A DNA stretch of 47,743 nucleotides from SIG220 sp045615545 (lineage in GTDB: Bacteria; Bacillota_I; Bacilli_A; RFN20; CAG-826). The notes under the pieces were generated by a model, which was given only the letters and a program-made list of their open reading frames with translations, had not been told where the DNA came from and ran no database searches. The stretch covers positions 1 to 47,743 of the forward strand of contig JAZLFA010000003.1 of assembly GCA_045615545.1 (NCBI GenBank), written 5' to 3'. Positions 15,712-24,123 of the stretch are shown piece after piece. Each line of letters begins with the position of its first letter. Positions within the stretch are counted from its first letter, which is position 1. The position numbers and the translations under genes are program-made.

Positions 15712-16656
15712 CTATAAAATATATTCGCTAAAGTCATCTTCAATACCAACAATTGATAAAAATTGATTTATATCAACTGGCGTATCGGAACTAACAAGAG
15801 CAAAGCCATTTCTATTATTTTGGATTTGGTATACTTGCTCGCCAGTAAAACCATAGGTTTTTTCTTGCGCTTCAGCGTCTCCTTTCTTAACAATTAATTC
15901 TTTTACTTTTATTGGATCGTTGATCGCTAAATCAATATCAGCATCAATGTTTGATAAGAATGTTTGATATTTATAGATATTTTTATTATAACTATTCATG
16001 TTAATGAATAGACCTGCTTGAGGAATAACAGGACTAACATGTTTTATTTCCCCAAAACGCTCACGAATAGAAACAACTGTATATTTACTTACATCAAGCG
16101 TCGCGAATACTTTGCTCATTACTGGTTCAGCGATTAATACATAATCAACAGTCTCGGTTTGGAACTTGCCTGTTTTTAAAATCGGAGGAATATCACTAAC
16201 TGAGTTAACATATTTAACATTCGCACCACTATTTTTATAAATTTCCAAATAAGCAAGGTCAGGTAAACCGCCTTCTGCAAAAGAAACAACCAAATCGCCT
16301 TTACTAGGCTCTTTAGTGGCCTCGTTCTTATTAATTCCCACTAAATATAAGTTTCCGCCTGTAATAATACGCGCAAGCTTATAATGGCCGTGGTTTCTTT
16401 TTATCATAGATAAACCTTTATAAAAATCAAAAGTAACAATATCGTAATTGTCCGCTTGGAGCTGTCCTCCCACTAACGCTGCATCGGTATTAATATCGAG
16501 TTGACCTTTATCAGCGTAATTATAATAAGCTAAGCAAGGCGCTCCATTAGGTGAAATGATGCGAACATTATTATTTAATCCATCATCTCCACCAGTAGAA
16601 CAAGATGCTAATGTTAATGGTAATAGAAGTAATAAAACGTATTTTAATTTATTCAT
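15712..16656 (-). CDS. ABC transporter substrate-binding lipoprotein (NMT1/SsuA-like)
   Basis: 314 residues. Lipoprotein signal with lipobox LASC (lipidated Cys19) after a Leu-rich core; in a Gram-positive-type cell it would be anchored on the outer face of the membrane. The remainder looks like the periplasmic-binding-protein II fold of the NMT1/TauA/SsuA group, fitting the permease downstream. Good Shine-Dalgarno (GGAGG). It is divergent from a Crp/Fnr-family gene, and the 69-base gap holds a CRP-type palindrome; if TAAAAT (16676-16681, minus) is the -10, the palindrome centre is about 41 bases upstream of the start site, a class II activator position. The ligand is unknown. Confidence 0.82.
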   Translation of the reverse strand: MNKLKYVLLLLLPLTLASCSTGGDDGLNNNVRIISPNGAPCLAYYNYADKGQLDINTDAALVGGQLQADNYDIVTFDFYKGLSMIKRNHGHYKLARIITGGNLYLVGINKNEATKEPSKGDLVVSFAEGGLPDLAYLEIYKNSGANVKYVNSVSDIPPILKTGKFQTETVDYVLIAEPVMSKVFATLDVSKYTVVSIRERFGEIKHVSPVIPQAGLFINMNSYNKNIYKYQTFLSNIDADIDLAINDPIKVKELIVKKGDAEAQEKTYGFTGEQVYQIQNNRNGFALVSSDTPVDINQFLSIVGIEDDFSEYIL

Positions 16657-16675
16657 AATCTTGCCTCCGTATCAT

Positions 16676-16681
16676 ATTTTA
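16676..16681 (-). promoter_or_regulatory. Candidate -10 for the ABC importer
   Basis: TAAAAT on the minus strand, about 20 bases before the SD of the lipoprotein gene. TATGAT at 16671-16676 is an alternative. No -35 is evident, consistent with dependence on an activator. Confidence 0.35.
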
Positions 16682-16703
16682 TATAATATGTAGTTATTGA
16701 GGC

Positions 16704-16717
16704 GTGATTTAAATCAC
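16704..16717. promoter_or_regulatory. CRP/FNR-type operator, perfect palindrome
   Basis: GTGATTTAAATCAC, i.e. GTGA-N6-TCAC, the arrangement of the CRP consensus TGTGA-N6-TCACA (the right arm extends to TCACA). It lies 8 bases before the ATG of the adjacent Crp/Fnr gene and about 48 bases from that of the divergent lipoprotein gene. Confidence 0.75.
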
Positions 16718-16725
16718 AGATATTT

Positions 16726-17325
16726 ATGATTACAATATTAGATTTATTATCCAAAAATGAAAAAGAAAAAGTTATTTATCAGACATATAAAGCAGGGGAA
16801 ATTATTTTTAATGAAGGGGAAAAAGCAATTTACCTTGGAATAGTGATTCATGGAGCGATATCAATCGATTCATATTCTTCTACCGGTAACTTGATTAACT
16901 ATAACACCATCATGCCAGGTGAGATGTTTGGTAATAACTTATTATTTAGTAATGATCAATATTATTTAGGTAATGTAAAAGCGAGAACTAAAACCACTAT
17001 CGGATTAATCAAAAAAGAAGACCTATTACTTATCTTAATGAATAACCGTAATTTCTTAAGCCAATATTTGCAAGCTTCAAGTAATTTTACTAAACAACTA
17101 AATTCTAAAGTCAAAATATTGTCTCTAACTCATACGCGCGAAAGGTTACTTTATTACATAAATAATAAAGGTGGTAAAATATATGTTCCAAACGTCAGTG
17201 AACTTGCCAGAAATCTCGGTTTATCTCGTGAGGCAACCAGCCGCACAATAACAGAACTAATAAAAGAAAATAAAATTAAAAGAATTGGTAACTCAATTAA
17301 TATAGTTAACGAAAATAATAATTAA
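16726..17325 (+). CDS. Crp/Fnr-family transcriptional regulator
   Basis: 199 residues: N-terminal cyclic-nucleotide-binding-like beta-roll (about 15-115), a dimer helix, and a C-terminal winged helix (about 135-195). The recognition helix reads SREATSR; Arg-Glu-x-x-x-Arg is the CRP pattern that reads GTGA half-sites, matching the palindrome next door. The beta-roll lacks an obvious cAMP phosphate-binding cassette and has no cysteine cluster, so the effector is unknown. The ATG has no Shine-Dalgarno; TATAAT at 16682-16687 is a -10 candidate, and the operator lies downstream of it, which would allow autorepression. Divergent from the ABC importer it probably controls. Confidence 0.85.
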   Translation: MITILDLLSKNEKEKVIYQTYKAGEIIFNEGEKAIYLGIVIHGAISIDSYSSTGNLINYNTIMPGEMFGNNLLFSNDQYYLGNVKARTKTTIGLIKKEDLLLILMNNRNFLSQYLQASSNFTKQLNSKVKILSLTHTRERLLYYINNKGGKIYVPNVSELARNLGLSREATSRTITELIKENKIKRIGNSINIVNENNN

Positions 17326-17725
17326 TTCCTAAACAAATACAGACTATGCCAGAGACTAATGTAGCAAGCATGATCAAGACATAAATAAAACATTCAAGGT
17401 CTTCAATCCTTAAATCTTTAAATAAGTATTTAAACGCCATCTTTACTGATATCCTTAGATCATCAAAAAAATCTTTTGTTTTTTCCGCCAAATAGATAAA
17501 AGGTTCTTTTAAGATACCAGTAATAATACAGATTAGGTGATATAAGCTACCTAAAAGAAGGCCAAAACCAAAGGAAGTATATAAATTTGCAATAAGCGTT
17601 TCTCTTGCGCAGAGATACATAATTCCATAAATGATTCCCGCAAAAAGAAAAGGAACTGCAATTAATACAAAACATGTAATTAATAGTTTCTTTAGATCGA
17701 AATGTTTATCTTCAATAACCGCCAT
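17306..17725 (-). CDS. Hypothetical membrane protein, 3 transmembrane segments
   Basis: 139 residues, not recognised. Hydrophobic segments lie at about 14-36, 46-68 and 111-136; a charged stretch around 75-108 (KTKDFFDDLRISVKMAFKYL, then DLRIEDLE) is presumably cytoplasmic. It overlaps the 3' end of the convergent crp-type gene by 20 bases. Its ATG is one base after the stop of the antiporter gene upstream, so it is probably translated by coupling and may relate to that transporter, but this is context only. Confidence 0.6.
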   Translation of the reverse strand: MAVIEDKHFDLKKLLITCFVLIAVPFLFAGIIYGIMYLCARETLIANLYTSFGFGLLLGSLYHLICIITGILKEPFIYLAEKTKDFFDDLRISVKMAFKYLFKDLRIEDLECFIYVLIMLATLVSGIVCICLGINYYFR

Positions 17726-17726
17726 A

Positions 17727-18770
17727 TTAGTTGAACATCGGCATATTAATATTGGAACAAACTAAGAAGGTAATATAGCTTAGGATAAGTAAGCCACCAA
17801 AAACATAGAACAATGTTCTACTCATTGGTTTATCAGAAATCTTTCCTTTAAATTTAAATATCATCGCTATTAAAACAATAACAAATGAGAAGCCGCCACA
17901 AACTAAGAGCCAGAAGCTTGATGAATCCATGTTATATAGCCCATGATAAGAGCCATCAGGATTTTTAACTACAAAGCCAAACACGTCAGCGAAGGAAAGA
18001 ATAATAAAGTTAAAGCAGTTACTTCCAACAATGTTTCCGAATGCTGCATTATAATTCTTTCTTTTCCCTAAATTAATTGTTGAAGTCATTTCTGGTAAGC
18101 TAGTAGCAACTCCTAAGAATAAAGCTCCACCAAAGGTGCTACCAATATTAAATGATTGAACAACCCAATCAGTTAAATATGTAATACCAATACTAGCGCC
18201 TACTAAGACAATAGCGAGCACAACAAACCAAAAGATAATTTGTTTTACTGTTAATTTACTTTCAACTTCATCTTTCGATTCGCTTTCTTCTTCCTTTGGT
18301 GTTTTCCAAACACTAATAGCGTATATTGCCAATATGCCAATAGACATTGGATTAAACCATCCCCACAGTATATGGTTATAGTTGAATATATATCCGCCAA
18401 TTGTAACACAAACATACATTAATGCTATAAATAGCATTGTTAGCAGATGAACTTTATTTACTTTCGCATCAACAAAATGTTTGAAAAAGAAAATAAATAG
18501 GATTGCAAATAATGCAAAATTAAATAAATTACTACCAAGAATATTACCAACTACTAACGAATTATCTTTTACCAAGATAGTAGCCGTTAATGAAGTAAAT
18601 AATTCTGGTAATGAAGTAACAGCAGCAAGTAAAATGCCACCTAAAAATGCGCCTGATACTTTAGTTTTTTTATCAAGCAAATCGACAAAATCACTTAACT
18701 TAATAGAGACAAATACGACAACCGCTGCCACTAATAGATAAGAGATGATCGATACTGGTTGTTGCCACAT
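17727..18770 (-). CDS. Sodium/calcium exchanger family (CaCA) antiporter
   Basis: 347 residues, about ten membrane helices in two inverted halves. The paired alpha-repeats are clear: GAFLGGILLAAVTSLPELFT and GNILGSNLFNFALF in the first half, GGALFLGVATSLPEMTS and GNIVGSNCFNFIIL in the second. The Glu in each TSLPE is the ion-binding residue of the family. A central acidic linker (about 145-168, TPKEEESESKDEVESK) is cytoplasmic. It is probably a Na+ or H+/Ca2+ exporter of YrbG type. Its ATG overlaps the deoB stop by one base (TAATG), so it is in the xerD-deoB operon. Confidence 0.88.
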   Translation of the reverse strand: MWQQPVSIISYLLVAAVVVFVSIKLSDFVDLLDKKTKVSGAFLGGILLAAVTSLPELFTSLTATILVKDNSLVVGNILGSNLFNFALFAILFIFFFKHFVDAKVNKVHLLTMLFIALMYVCVTIGGYIFNYNHILWGWFNPMSIGILAIYAISVWKTPKEEESESKDEVESKLTVKQIIFWFVVLAIVLVGASIGITYLTDWVVQSFNIGSTFGGALFLGVATSLPEMTSTINLGKRKNYNAAFGNIVGSNCFNFIILSFADVFGFVVKNPDGSYHGLYNMDSSSFWLLVCGGFSFVIVLIAMIFKFKGKISDKPMSRTLFYVFGGLLILSYITFLVCSNINMPMFN

Positions 18771-19963
18771 TAATCAAAGACCTCCTCTACTGTGGTCCCG
18801 ATAAGGTTAGTAGGCTTATCGAGATGAAAGTTTGAAAGGATAGTTGCGCCGATGTCAGCGAAACTACTTCTTTCATTTAAATACTTGCCGCTTCTTTGTT
18901 TTTTATTAAAGATAAGCAAAGGGACTTTTTCTCTTGTGTGATCTGTTCCGTGCCAAGTTGGATCATTACCATGATCAGCTGTAATGATTAATAAATCATC
19001 GTCTTTAAGCTCTTTCATTAATTCGCCAAGCTTCACATCGAATTCTTCAAGAGCGTTTTTATATCCGCTTGGATTTCTACGATGACCATATTCACTATCA
19101 AATTCCACCAGATTAACAAAACATAAACCTGTGAAATTATTATTTTTAGCAATGGCTATTGTTTTATCCATTCCATCATTATTGGAAACGGTTTTTACTG
19201 TTTCAGTTACACCATAGCCATCAAAGATGTCATTAATCTTTCCCACACAGCTAACGGTAAAACCGTTATCTTGTAAAACGTTCATCACAGTTTTGTGTGG
19301 TGGTTTAACTGATATATCATGTCTATTTGGAGTGCGTTTAAAATCATCCTTATTTTTGCCAACATATGGTCTTGCAATAATTCTACCAACCATCCATTCT
19401 GGTTTCATACAAATTTCACGCGCTATTTCACAGCAGCGATATAATTCTTTAACGCCCGTAACTTCTTCGTGGGCAGCAATTTGTAAAACAGAATCAGCAG
19501 AAGTATATACAATAAGGGAATTGTCTCGCATTTGTTCTTCGCCTAATTCTTTGAGAATTTCTGTACCGCTAGCAGCGTAATTACCAATAACTTTATGGCC
19601 AGTACGCTTTTCAAGTTCATCAATCAATTCTTTTGGGAACCCAGTATCGGTAAAAGTAATAAATGGCTTAGTTGTATGCACACCCATCATTTCCCAGTGT
19701 CCAGTTGTAGTGTCTTTACCATTACTTTCTTCTCTACAACGTAGAGAGAATGATTGAGGATGATTAACTTTAGATGTACCAATAATATTATCTAAGTCAC
19801 CTAAACCTAAAGCATTCATATTAGGAACATTTATTCCATTACAAGTTTCGGAAATATGGACCAATGTATTAGCCCCATAATCACCATATTTTTCTGCATC
19901 AGGTTCGTATCCAACCCCCACAGAATCAATAACAATTAGAAATACTCTTTTAAATTTAAACAT
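18770..19963 (-). CDS. deoB: Phosphopentomutase
   Basis: 397 residues; interconverts (deoxy)ribose-1-phosphate and -5-phosphate in nucleoside salvage. Alkaline-phosphatase-like fold with Mn sites: VIDSVGVGYEPD at the N-terminus, the catalytic-Thr segment in CREESNGKDTTTGHWEMMG, the cap domain at about 95-215, and metal ligands in TPNRHDISV, ITADHGNDPTWHGTDHTRE. AAAGGAG lies before the ATG. It lies between xerD upstream and the CaCA antiporter downstream; xerD-deoB adjacency is the Bacillus ripX-drm arrangement. The purine phosphorylase gene that usually follows is absent here. Confidence 0.95.
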   Translation of the reverse strand: MFKFKRVFLIVIDSVGVGYEPDAEKYGDYGANTLVHISETCNGINVPNMNALGLGDLDNIIGTSKVNHPQSFSLRCREESNGKDTTTGHWEMMGVHTTKPFITFTDTGFPKELIDELEKRTGHKVIGNYAASGTEILKELGEEQMRDNSLIVYTSADSVLQIAAHEEVTGVKELYRCCEIAREICMKPEWMVGRIIARPYVGKNKDDFKRTPNRHDISVKPPHKTVMNVLQDNGFTVSCVGKINDIFDGYGVTETVKTVSNNDGMDKTIAIAKNNNFTGLCFVNLVEFDSEYGHRRNPSGYKNALEEFDVKLGELMKELKDDDLLIITADHGNDPTWHGTDHTREKVPLLIFNKKQRSGKYLNERSSFADIGATILSNFHLDKPTNLIGTTVEEVFD

Positions 19964-19989
19964 GAATTTAACTCCTTTAGTAGATTACA

Positions 19990-20871
19990 CTATTTATCTT
20001 TCATATACAAATCATAAGCGTTTAAAATACGCTTAGTTGAGATGTGGGTATAAATTTGCGTTGTAGCAATATTTGTGTGTCCCAATAATTCTTGTACCAC
20101 CCTTAATTCAGCTTTGTTTTCTAACATATGTGTAGCAAAGCAATGCCTTAATGTATGTGGTGATATATTTTCTTTTATTCCCGCTTGGGCAGCGTATTTT
20201 TTTATCATCTTGAAAAAGTAGACTCTTGATATTGGTTCACCAAATTTATTTAAAAATAAATATTTGCTACTTTTACCAGTGTTTGAATTTCTAACTTCAG
20301 TTATATATTTACCAATATATTCAATTGCTACTTCTCCAAGGGGCACCTTTCTTTGTTTAGCACCTTTACCAAATACTTCAACAATACCGCGTTTTAAATC
20401 AACCTTGCCTCTTTCAAGGGAAAGTAATTCACTCACTCTTAATCCCGTCGCATACATCGTTTCAAGCATCGCCCGATCTCTAATACCTTCTTTTTTAGTT
20501 AAGTCAGGCGCTTCAAGCAAATCTTCAACCTCTTCTAAAGATAAGCAAGTCGGAAGACGCGATGGCTTTTTAACTGGCTCAATATCTGGGATACTATCTT
20601 TTAGATAGCCCTCTTTACTTAAGAAGAGATAAAAACTCCTTGTTGATGATAATCTTCTTAGTGCAGTAGACGCACTTAATCCACTCGCCAATTCATATTT
20701 AAAGAAATCGAGCAAATCAGTTCCATATAAATCATCAACACTTTTTTTATTTGGAAAATATAAGAAAAACATTTTGAAATCTTCCTGGTAATTTTTTAAG
20801 GTCATTGGTTGTAAACCTTTCTCTACCAAAATGTATTGATTAAATAATTCTATCGCGTCGTTTATTTCCAT
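19990..20871 (-). CDS. xerD: Tyrosine recombinase XerD
   Basis: 293 residues. N-terminal SAM-like core-binding domain (1-95) and catalytic domain with Arg145 (ATGLRVSELL), Lys169 (GKGAKQR), His239 and Arg242 (HTLRH), His265 (LLGHTN) and nucleophile Tyr274 (IYTH). Full length and complete active site indicate a chromosome-dimer-resolution XerD rather than a phage integrase; the deoB neighbour supports this. No Shine-Dalgarno. The gene starts just after a 27-base dyad that covers its own -10 and predicted transcription start, so it may be regulated there. Confidence 0.92.
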   Translation of the reverse strand: MEINDAIELFNQYILVEKGLQPMTLKNYQEDFKMFFLYFPNKKSVDDLYGTDLLDFFKYELASGLSASTALRRLSSTRSFYLFLSKEGYLKDSIPDIEPVKKPSRLPTCLSLEEVEDLLEAPDLTKKEGIRDRAMLETMYATGLRVSELLSLERGKVDLKRGIVEVFGKGAKQRKVPLGEVAIEYIGKYITEVRNSNTGKSSKYLFLNKFGEPISRVYFFKMIKKYAAQAGIKENISPHTLRHCFATHMLENKAELRVVQELLGHTNIATTQIYTHISTKRILNAYDLYMKDK

Positions 20872-20874
20872 TTT

Positions 20875-20901
20875 AATTAAGACTACTTTGTAATCTTAAT
20901 T
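20875..20901. repeat. 27-base dyad over the xerD promoter and start
   Basis: Twelve-base arms around a 3-base AAA/TTT centre, one non-Watson-Crick position. It overlaps the last three bases of the -10 and ends 3 bases before the ATG. As transcription should begin near 20892, most of one arm is not transcribed, so it is more like an operator than an RNA hairpin. Confidence 0.65.
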
Positions 20902-20926
20902 ATACTATATATATCTGTATTTGCAA
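20899..20926 (-). promoter_or_regulatory. Promoter of xerD-deoB-CaCA
   Basis: Minus strand TTGCAA (20926-20921), a 16-base spacer, TATAAT (20904-20899). Predicted start near 20892. Confidence 0.6.
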
Positions 20927-22771
20927 CTATTTTAAAATTTTAAGAATGTCGTTATTTGTTAAACCTAACATTTCAAGTTGCTCATCAATAGTTGCTTGTT
21001 TGATAAATTGATCAGGTATTGCTTTAATAACGACCTCTCCTTTATAGGATAAGTTTGTTAAAGCTTCACTAACAAGTGCAGCAAAACCGGTTTCAGTTCC
21101 ATAACGATCATAAATAACAATCTTGTTAAACTTACAAGCTTCTTTTAACGAATCAATATCAAGTGGTTTTTGATATAAAGCATTAAATAAAGAGACGTCT
21201 TTATTATTAATAATACCTTTTAGCTCTTCCACCACTGGGCCATAAGTAATTAACGCTACTTTATTACCATTACTCTCTTTTACCCACTTACCAAAACCTT
21301 GGTAACTTTCTTCACCTTGGTTGACGCTTGCGCGTGGATAGCGAATTGCAAATGGTGAGTGTTGTTTAAATGATTCTTCGAATAATTTATTCGCATATTT
21401 ATCGTTGGATGGAGTAGCAATAATTACATTTGGAATAGAAGTTAAGAATGATACATCATAGATGCCTTGGTGAGTTTCTCCATCACTTCCCACTAAACCA
21501 CTACGGTCAATAAGTAAAGTCGCTGGCAAATTCATTCTTGCTAAGTCATGACTTAGTTCATCATAACCACGTTGAAGGAAAGTACTATAAATGGAGATGA
21601 TTGGATGATAACCACTAATAGAAAGACCACTTGCTAATATAAGAGCGTGTTCTTCGGCAATGCCAACATCAATCATACGATCTGGGAATTCATTAAATAA
21701 AGGCGCCAAATCACTTCCAAGCGCGGTTCCAGGAACGATACAAATACTCTTTTTATCTCTAGATAATTGTTCTTTAACTAAAGAAGCAAAATAAGAACTC
21801 CAACTAGTTTTTCCGTTTGAATAAATTTCCCCTGTTGCAGGATTAAATTTACCGACACCATGCCACTTACCAACGCTATCTTCTTCAGCATATTTATAAC
21901 CTTTACCTTTGGTAGTTTTAATCATGATAATTGTTGATTTATCATTTCTCTTTGCTTTTTCTAAGGTATGAATTAGTTGATGGAAATTATGTCCATCAAT
22001 AGGACCTAAAACAGTAAAACCAGCATAATCAAATATGGTCATACGAATTAATTTTCTTTTTATAAAGTTTTTAAACTTTAATGTAGCGGTAAAGAACCAT
22101 CTAGTGAAGCCATATTTAGTCATGACACGGCGATATGTTTTTGCGCTTCTACGATACAAAGATGAAGTTTGAAAATTTCTAAATATTTTAGATAAACCAC
22201 CGACGCTTGGAGAGATAGACATATCATTATCGTTTAAAACGATAATTTGTTTATGTTTTTCTTGTCCGGCATTATTAATTGCTTCAAAAGCAAGACCACT
22301 AACGATACTTGAATCACCAATAAAGGAAATAACATTATAATGTTCATGATTTAAATCTCTTGCTATCGCCATTCCAAGTCCAGCTGATATAGATGTTGAG
22401 GAATGTCCAGCTTCATAATGATCATATAATGATTCATTAATTTTTTGGAAACCCGATACACCATCTTTACATCTAAGGGTTTCAAGATTACGACCAGTTA
22501 AAAGCTTATATGTATAACATTGATGGCCAACATCAAAGATGATTTTATCATTTTTAAAGTTAAAAACTTTACATAACGCAATTGTTGCCTCAACAACTCC
22601 CAAGTTAGCGGATAAGTGACCACCAGTTTTAGAAGTTACTTCCACAAGGTATTTTCTTATATCCTCTGATAGTACCTCTAACTCAGGTATGCTTAAATCT
22701 TTCAAGAAATCAGGATTCTTAATATTTTTTAAATCGATATGTTTAGTAATTTTTTTCTTCATTTTCTTCAT
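20927..22771 (-). CDS. dxs: 1-deoxy-D-xylulose-5-phosphate synthase
   Basis: 614 residues; first MEP step, thiamine-diphosphate condensation of pyruvate and glyceraldehyde-3-phosphate. N-terminal TPP domain (TSKTGGHLSANLGVVE, DVGHQCYTYKLLTG, the HYEAGHSSTSISAGLGMA loop), pyrimidine domain (GIAEEHALILASGLS, GSDGETHQG) and C-terminal domain (a short IKAIPDQF stretch). Odd: the TPP motif normally GDG reads GDSS. Start uncertain: ATG 22771 or 22762; neither has a Shine-Dalgarno, and a TATAGT -10 (22777-22772) would favour 22762 if used. It follows xseB as in Bacillus, but ispA is missing between them. Repeat copy d lies just upstream. Confidence 0.93.
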   Translation of the reverse strand: MKKMKKKITKHIDLKNIKNPDFLKDLSIPELEVLSEDIRKYLVEVTSKTGGHLSANLGVVEATIALCKVFNFKNDKIIFDVGHQCYTYKLLTGRNLETLRCKDGVSGFQKINESLYDHYEAGHSSTSISAGLGMAIARDLNHEHYNVISFIGDSSIVSGLAFEAINNAGQEKHKQIIVLNDNDMSISPSVGGLSKIFRNFQTSSLYRRSAKTYRRVMTKYGFTRWFFTATLKFKNFIKRKLIRMTIFDYAGFTVLGPIDGHNFHQLIHTLEKAKRNDKSTIIMIKTTKGKGYKYAEEDSVGKWHGVGKFNPATGEIYSNGKTSWSSYFASLVKEQLSRDKKSICIVPGTALGSDLAPLFNEFPDRMIDVGIAEEHALILASGLSISGYHPIISIYSTFLQRGYDELSHDLARMNLPATLLIDRSGLVGSDGETHQGIYDVSFLTSIPNVIIATPSNDKYANKLFEESFKQHSPFAIRYPRASVNQGEESYQGFGKWVKESNGNKVALITYGPVVEELKGIINNKDVSLFNALYQKPLDIDSLKEACKFNKIVIYDRYGTETGFAALVSEALTNLSYKGEVVIKAIPDQFIKQATIDEQLEMLGLTNNDILKILK

Positions 22772-22783
22772 ACTATAGTAAAT

Positions 22784-22800
22784 CTACTAATTTTCTACTA
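22784..22800. repeat. TACTA-N6-TACTA element, copy d
   Basis: CTACTA at 22784-22789 and 22795-22800 (spacing 11); a further TACTA at 22771-22775 is out of phase. It fills the 33-base gap between xseB and dxs. Confidence 0.6.
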
Positions 22801-22804
22801 ATAT

Positions 22805-22996
22805 TTACTTGCTTTCTATAATCTTTTCAACTTTTTCTTCCGCTGCTTTTAAAGCCTTTTGAAGTGTTTCAGTTATCTTTAAACCCTCCTCATAAAGCTT
22901 GATAGATTCATCTAGAGGAAGATTTTTATCTTCCATCTTCTTTGTGATCTCTTCTAATCTTTTGAGTTCTTTTTCAAAATCTAATTCTTTATCCAT
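22805..22996 (-). CDS. xseB: Exodeoxyribonuclease VII small subunit
   Basis: 63 residues, the usual size. The helical hairpin signature is present: FEKELKRLEEITKKMED, then LPLDESIKLYEEGLK and LQKALKAAEEKVEKI. It pairs with XseA to degrade single-stranded DNA. Its start overlaps the xseA 3' end by 8 bases and its Shine-Dalgarno (GGAGG) lies within xseA. Confidence 0.95.
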   Translation of the reverse strand: MDKELDFEKELKRLEEITKKMEDKNLPLDESIKLYEEGLKITETLQKALKAAEEKVEKIIESK

Positions 22997-24122
22997 TGAT
23001 AACGTCCTCCACTTTGCTAACTATTCTACCATCACTCAAATGAGTGATTATTTGTTGATCTTTACTAATACCTTTAACAGTTGATATTGTTTTACCATCT
23101 TTATCGGTTGTGATTGAATAGCCACGTGACAATATTGCTTTAGGGTTTAATGCATTTAGTTGCTTTTGGTAGCCAACAATCATTGATTGATAATTATCTA
23201 AACGATATTTAATTATTGTTGTCATTTCATCTTTGTAAGATGTCACTTCTTCTTCCATATCGTACACTTTGTCTTTTAAGCTATTTTGCATATCGGTAAT
23301 AGCATAGCTAATCTTTTGAATTATTTCTCTTTGATCCACTGTTGCAAGTTCTGCTGCTCCAGTAGGAGTTGATGCTCTTTTATCTGCGACATAATCAACT
23401 AATGTAAAGTCAATTTCATGTCCAACAGCGGCGATGACTGGCATCTTGCTTTTCGCAATCGCGCGCACAAGTGTTTCATCATTAAACGCAGAAAGGTCTT
23501 CGCTGGCTCCTCCACCACGTCCGATGATTAATGTATCCAAATCGTAGCTTTGAGCCGTTAGAAAGGCTTTTAGGAGCTCTTTAGGGGCATTTTCACCTTG
23601 AACGGAAGATGGAAAAATGTAAATGTCCGCAATTGGGTACCTTCTTTTGATATTGGTAACCATATCTTTAATGGCGGCACTTCCTTTAGCGGTGATAATA
23701 CCAATTGCTTTTGGGTAAATATTAATTGGACGTTTACGTGATTCATCAAAAAGCCCCTCAGCTGCTAATGCTTTTTTAAGCTTTTCTAATTCTTCTAAGA
23801 TTGAGCCTTGTCCATTTAAGGACATATTGTAAACGAATAATTGATAATTACCTCTTGGAGCATAAACATCAATGCTTGCTAATACCACCACTTCGTCACC
23901 ATTTTTTGGAACAAAGTCGAGCATTTGAGTGTAATTAGCAAACATTACTGCTCCAATAACAGAATCATTATCTTTCAAAGAAAAGTAGATATGCCCTGTT
24001 GCGGCTATCTTACAGTTAGATATTTCACCCTTAACGAAAATGTACTTCAATTGTTCATCGCTGGTAAGAACATTTTTGATGTACTTATTAATATCGTTAA
24101 CAGTAAATACTTTTCTTTCCAT
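22989..24122 (-). CDS. xseA: Exodeoxyribonuclease VII large subunit
   Basis: 377 residues: N-terminal OB fold (VFTVNDINKYI, FVKGEISNC, GHIYFSLKD), then the catalytic core with GIITAKGSAAIKDM, IIGRGGGASEDL, DETLVRAIAKS and AVGHEIDFTLVDYVAD-RASTPT. It is about 70 residues shorter than B. subtilis XseA, mainly in the long coiled coil that XseB decorates (about 265-325). The C-terminus retains the LSRGYSI element. ATG is one base after the nusB stop (TAATATG). Cluster order yqhY-nusB-xseA-xseB-dxs matches Bacillus minus folD and ispA. Confidence 0.94.
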   Translation of the reverse strand: MERKVFTVNDINKYIKNVLTSDEQLKYIFVKGEISNCKIAATGHIYFSLKDNDSVIGAVMFANYTQMLDFVPKNGDEVVVLASIDVYAPRGNYQLFVYNMSLNGQGSILEELEKLKKALAAEGLFDESRKRPINIYPKAIGIITAKGSAAIKDMVTNIKRRYPIADIYIFPSSVQGENAPKELLKAFLTAQSYDLDTLIIGRGGGASEDLSAFNDETLVRAIAKSKMPVIAAVGHEIDFTLVDYVADKRASTPTGAAELATVDQREIIQKISYAITDMQNSLKDKVYDMEEEVTSYKDEMTTIIKYRLDNYQSMIVGYQKQLNALNPKAILSRGYSITTDKDGKTISTVKGISKDQQIITHLSDGRIVSKVEDVING

Positions 24123-24123
24123 A

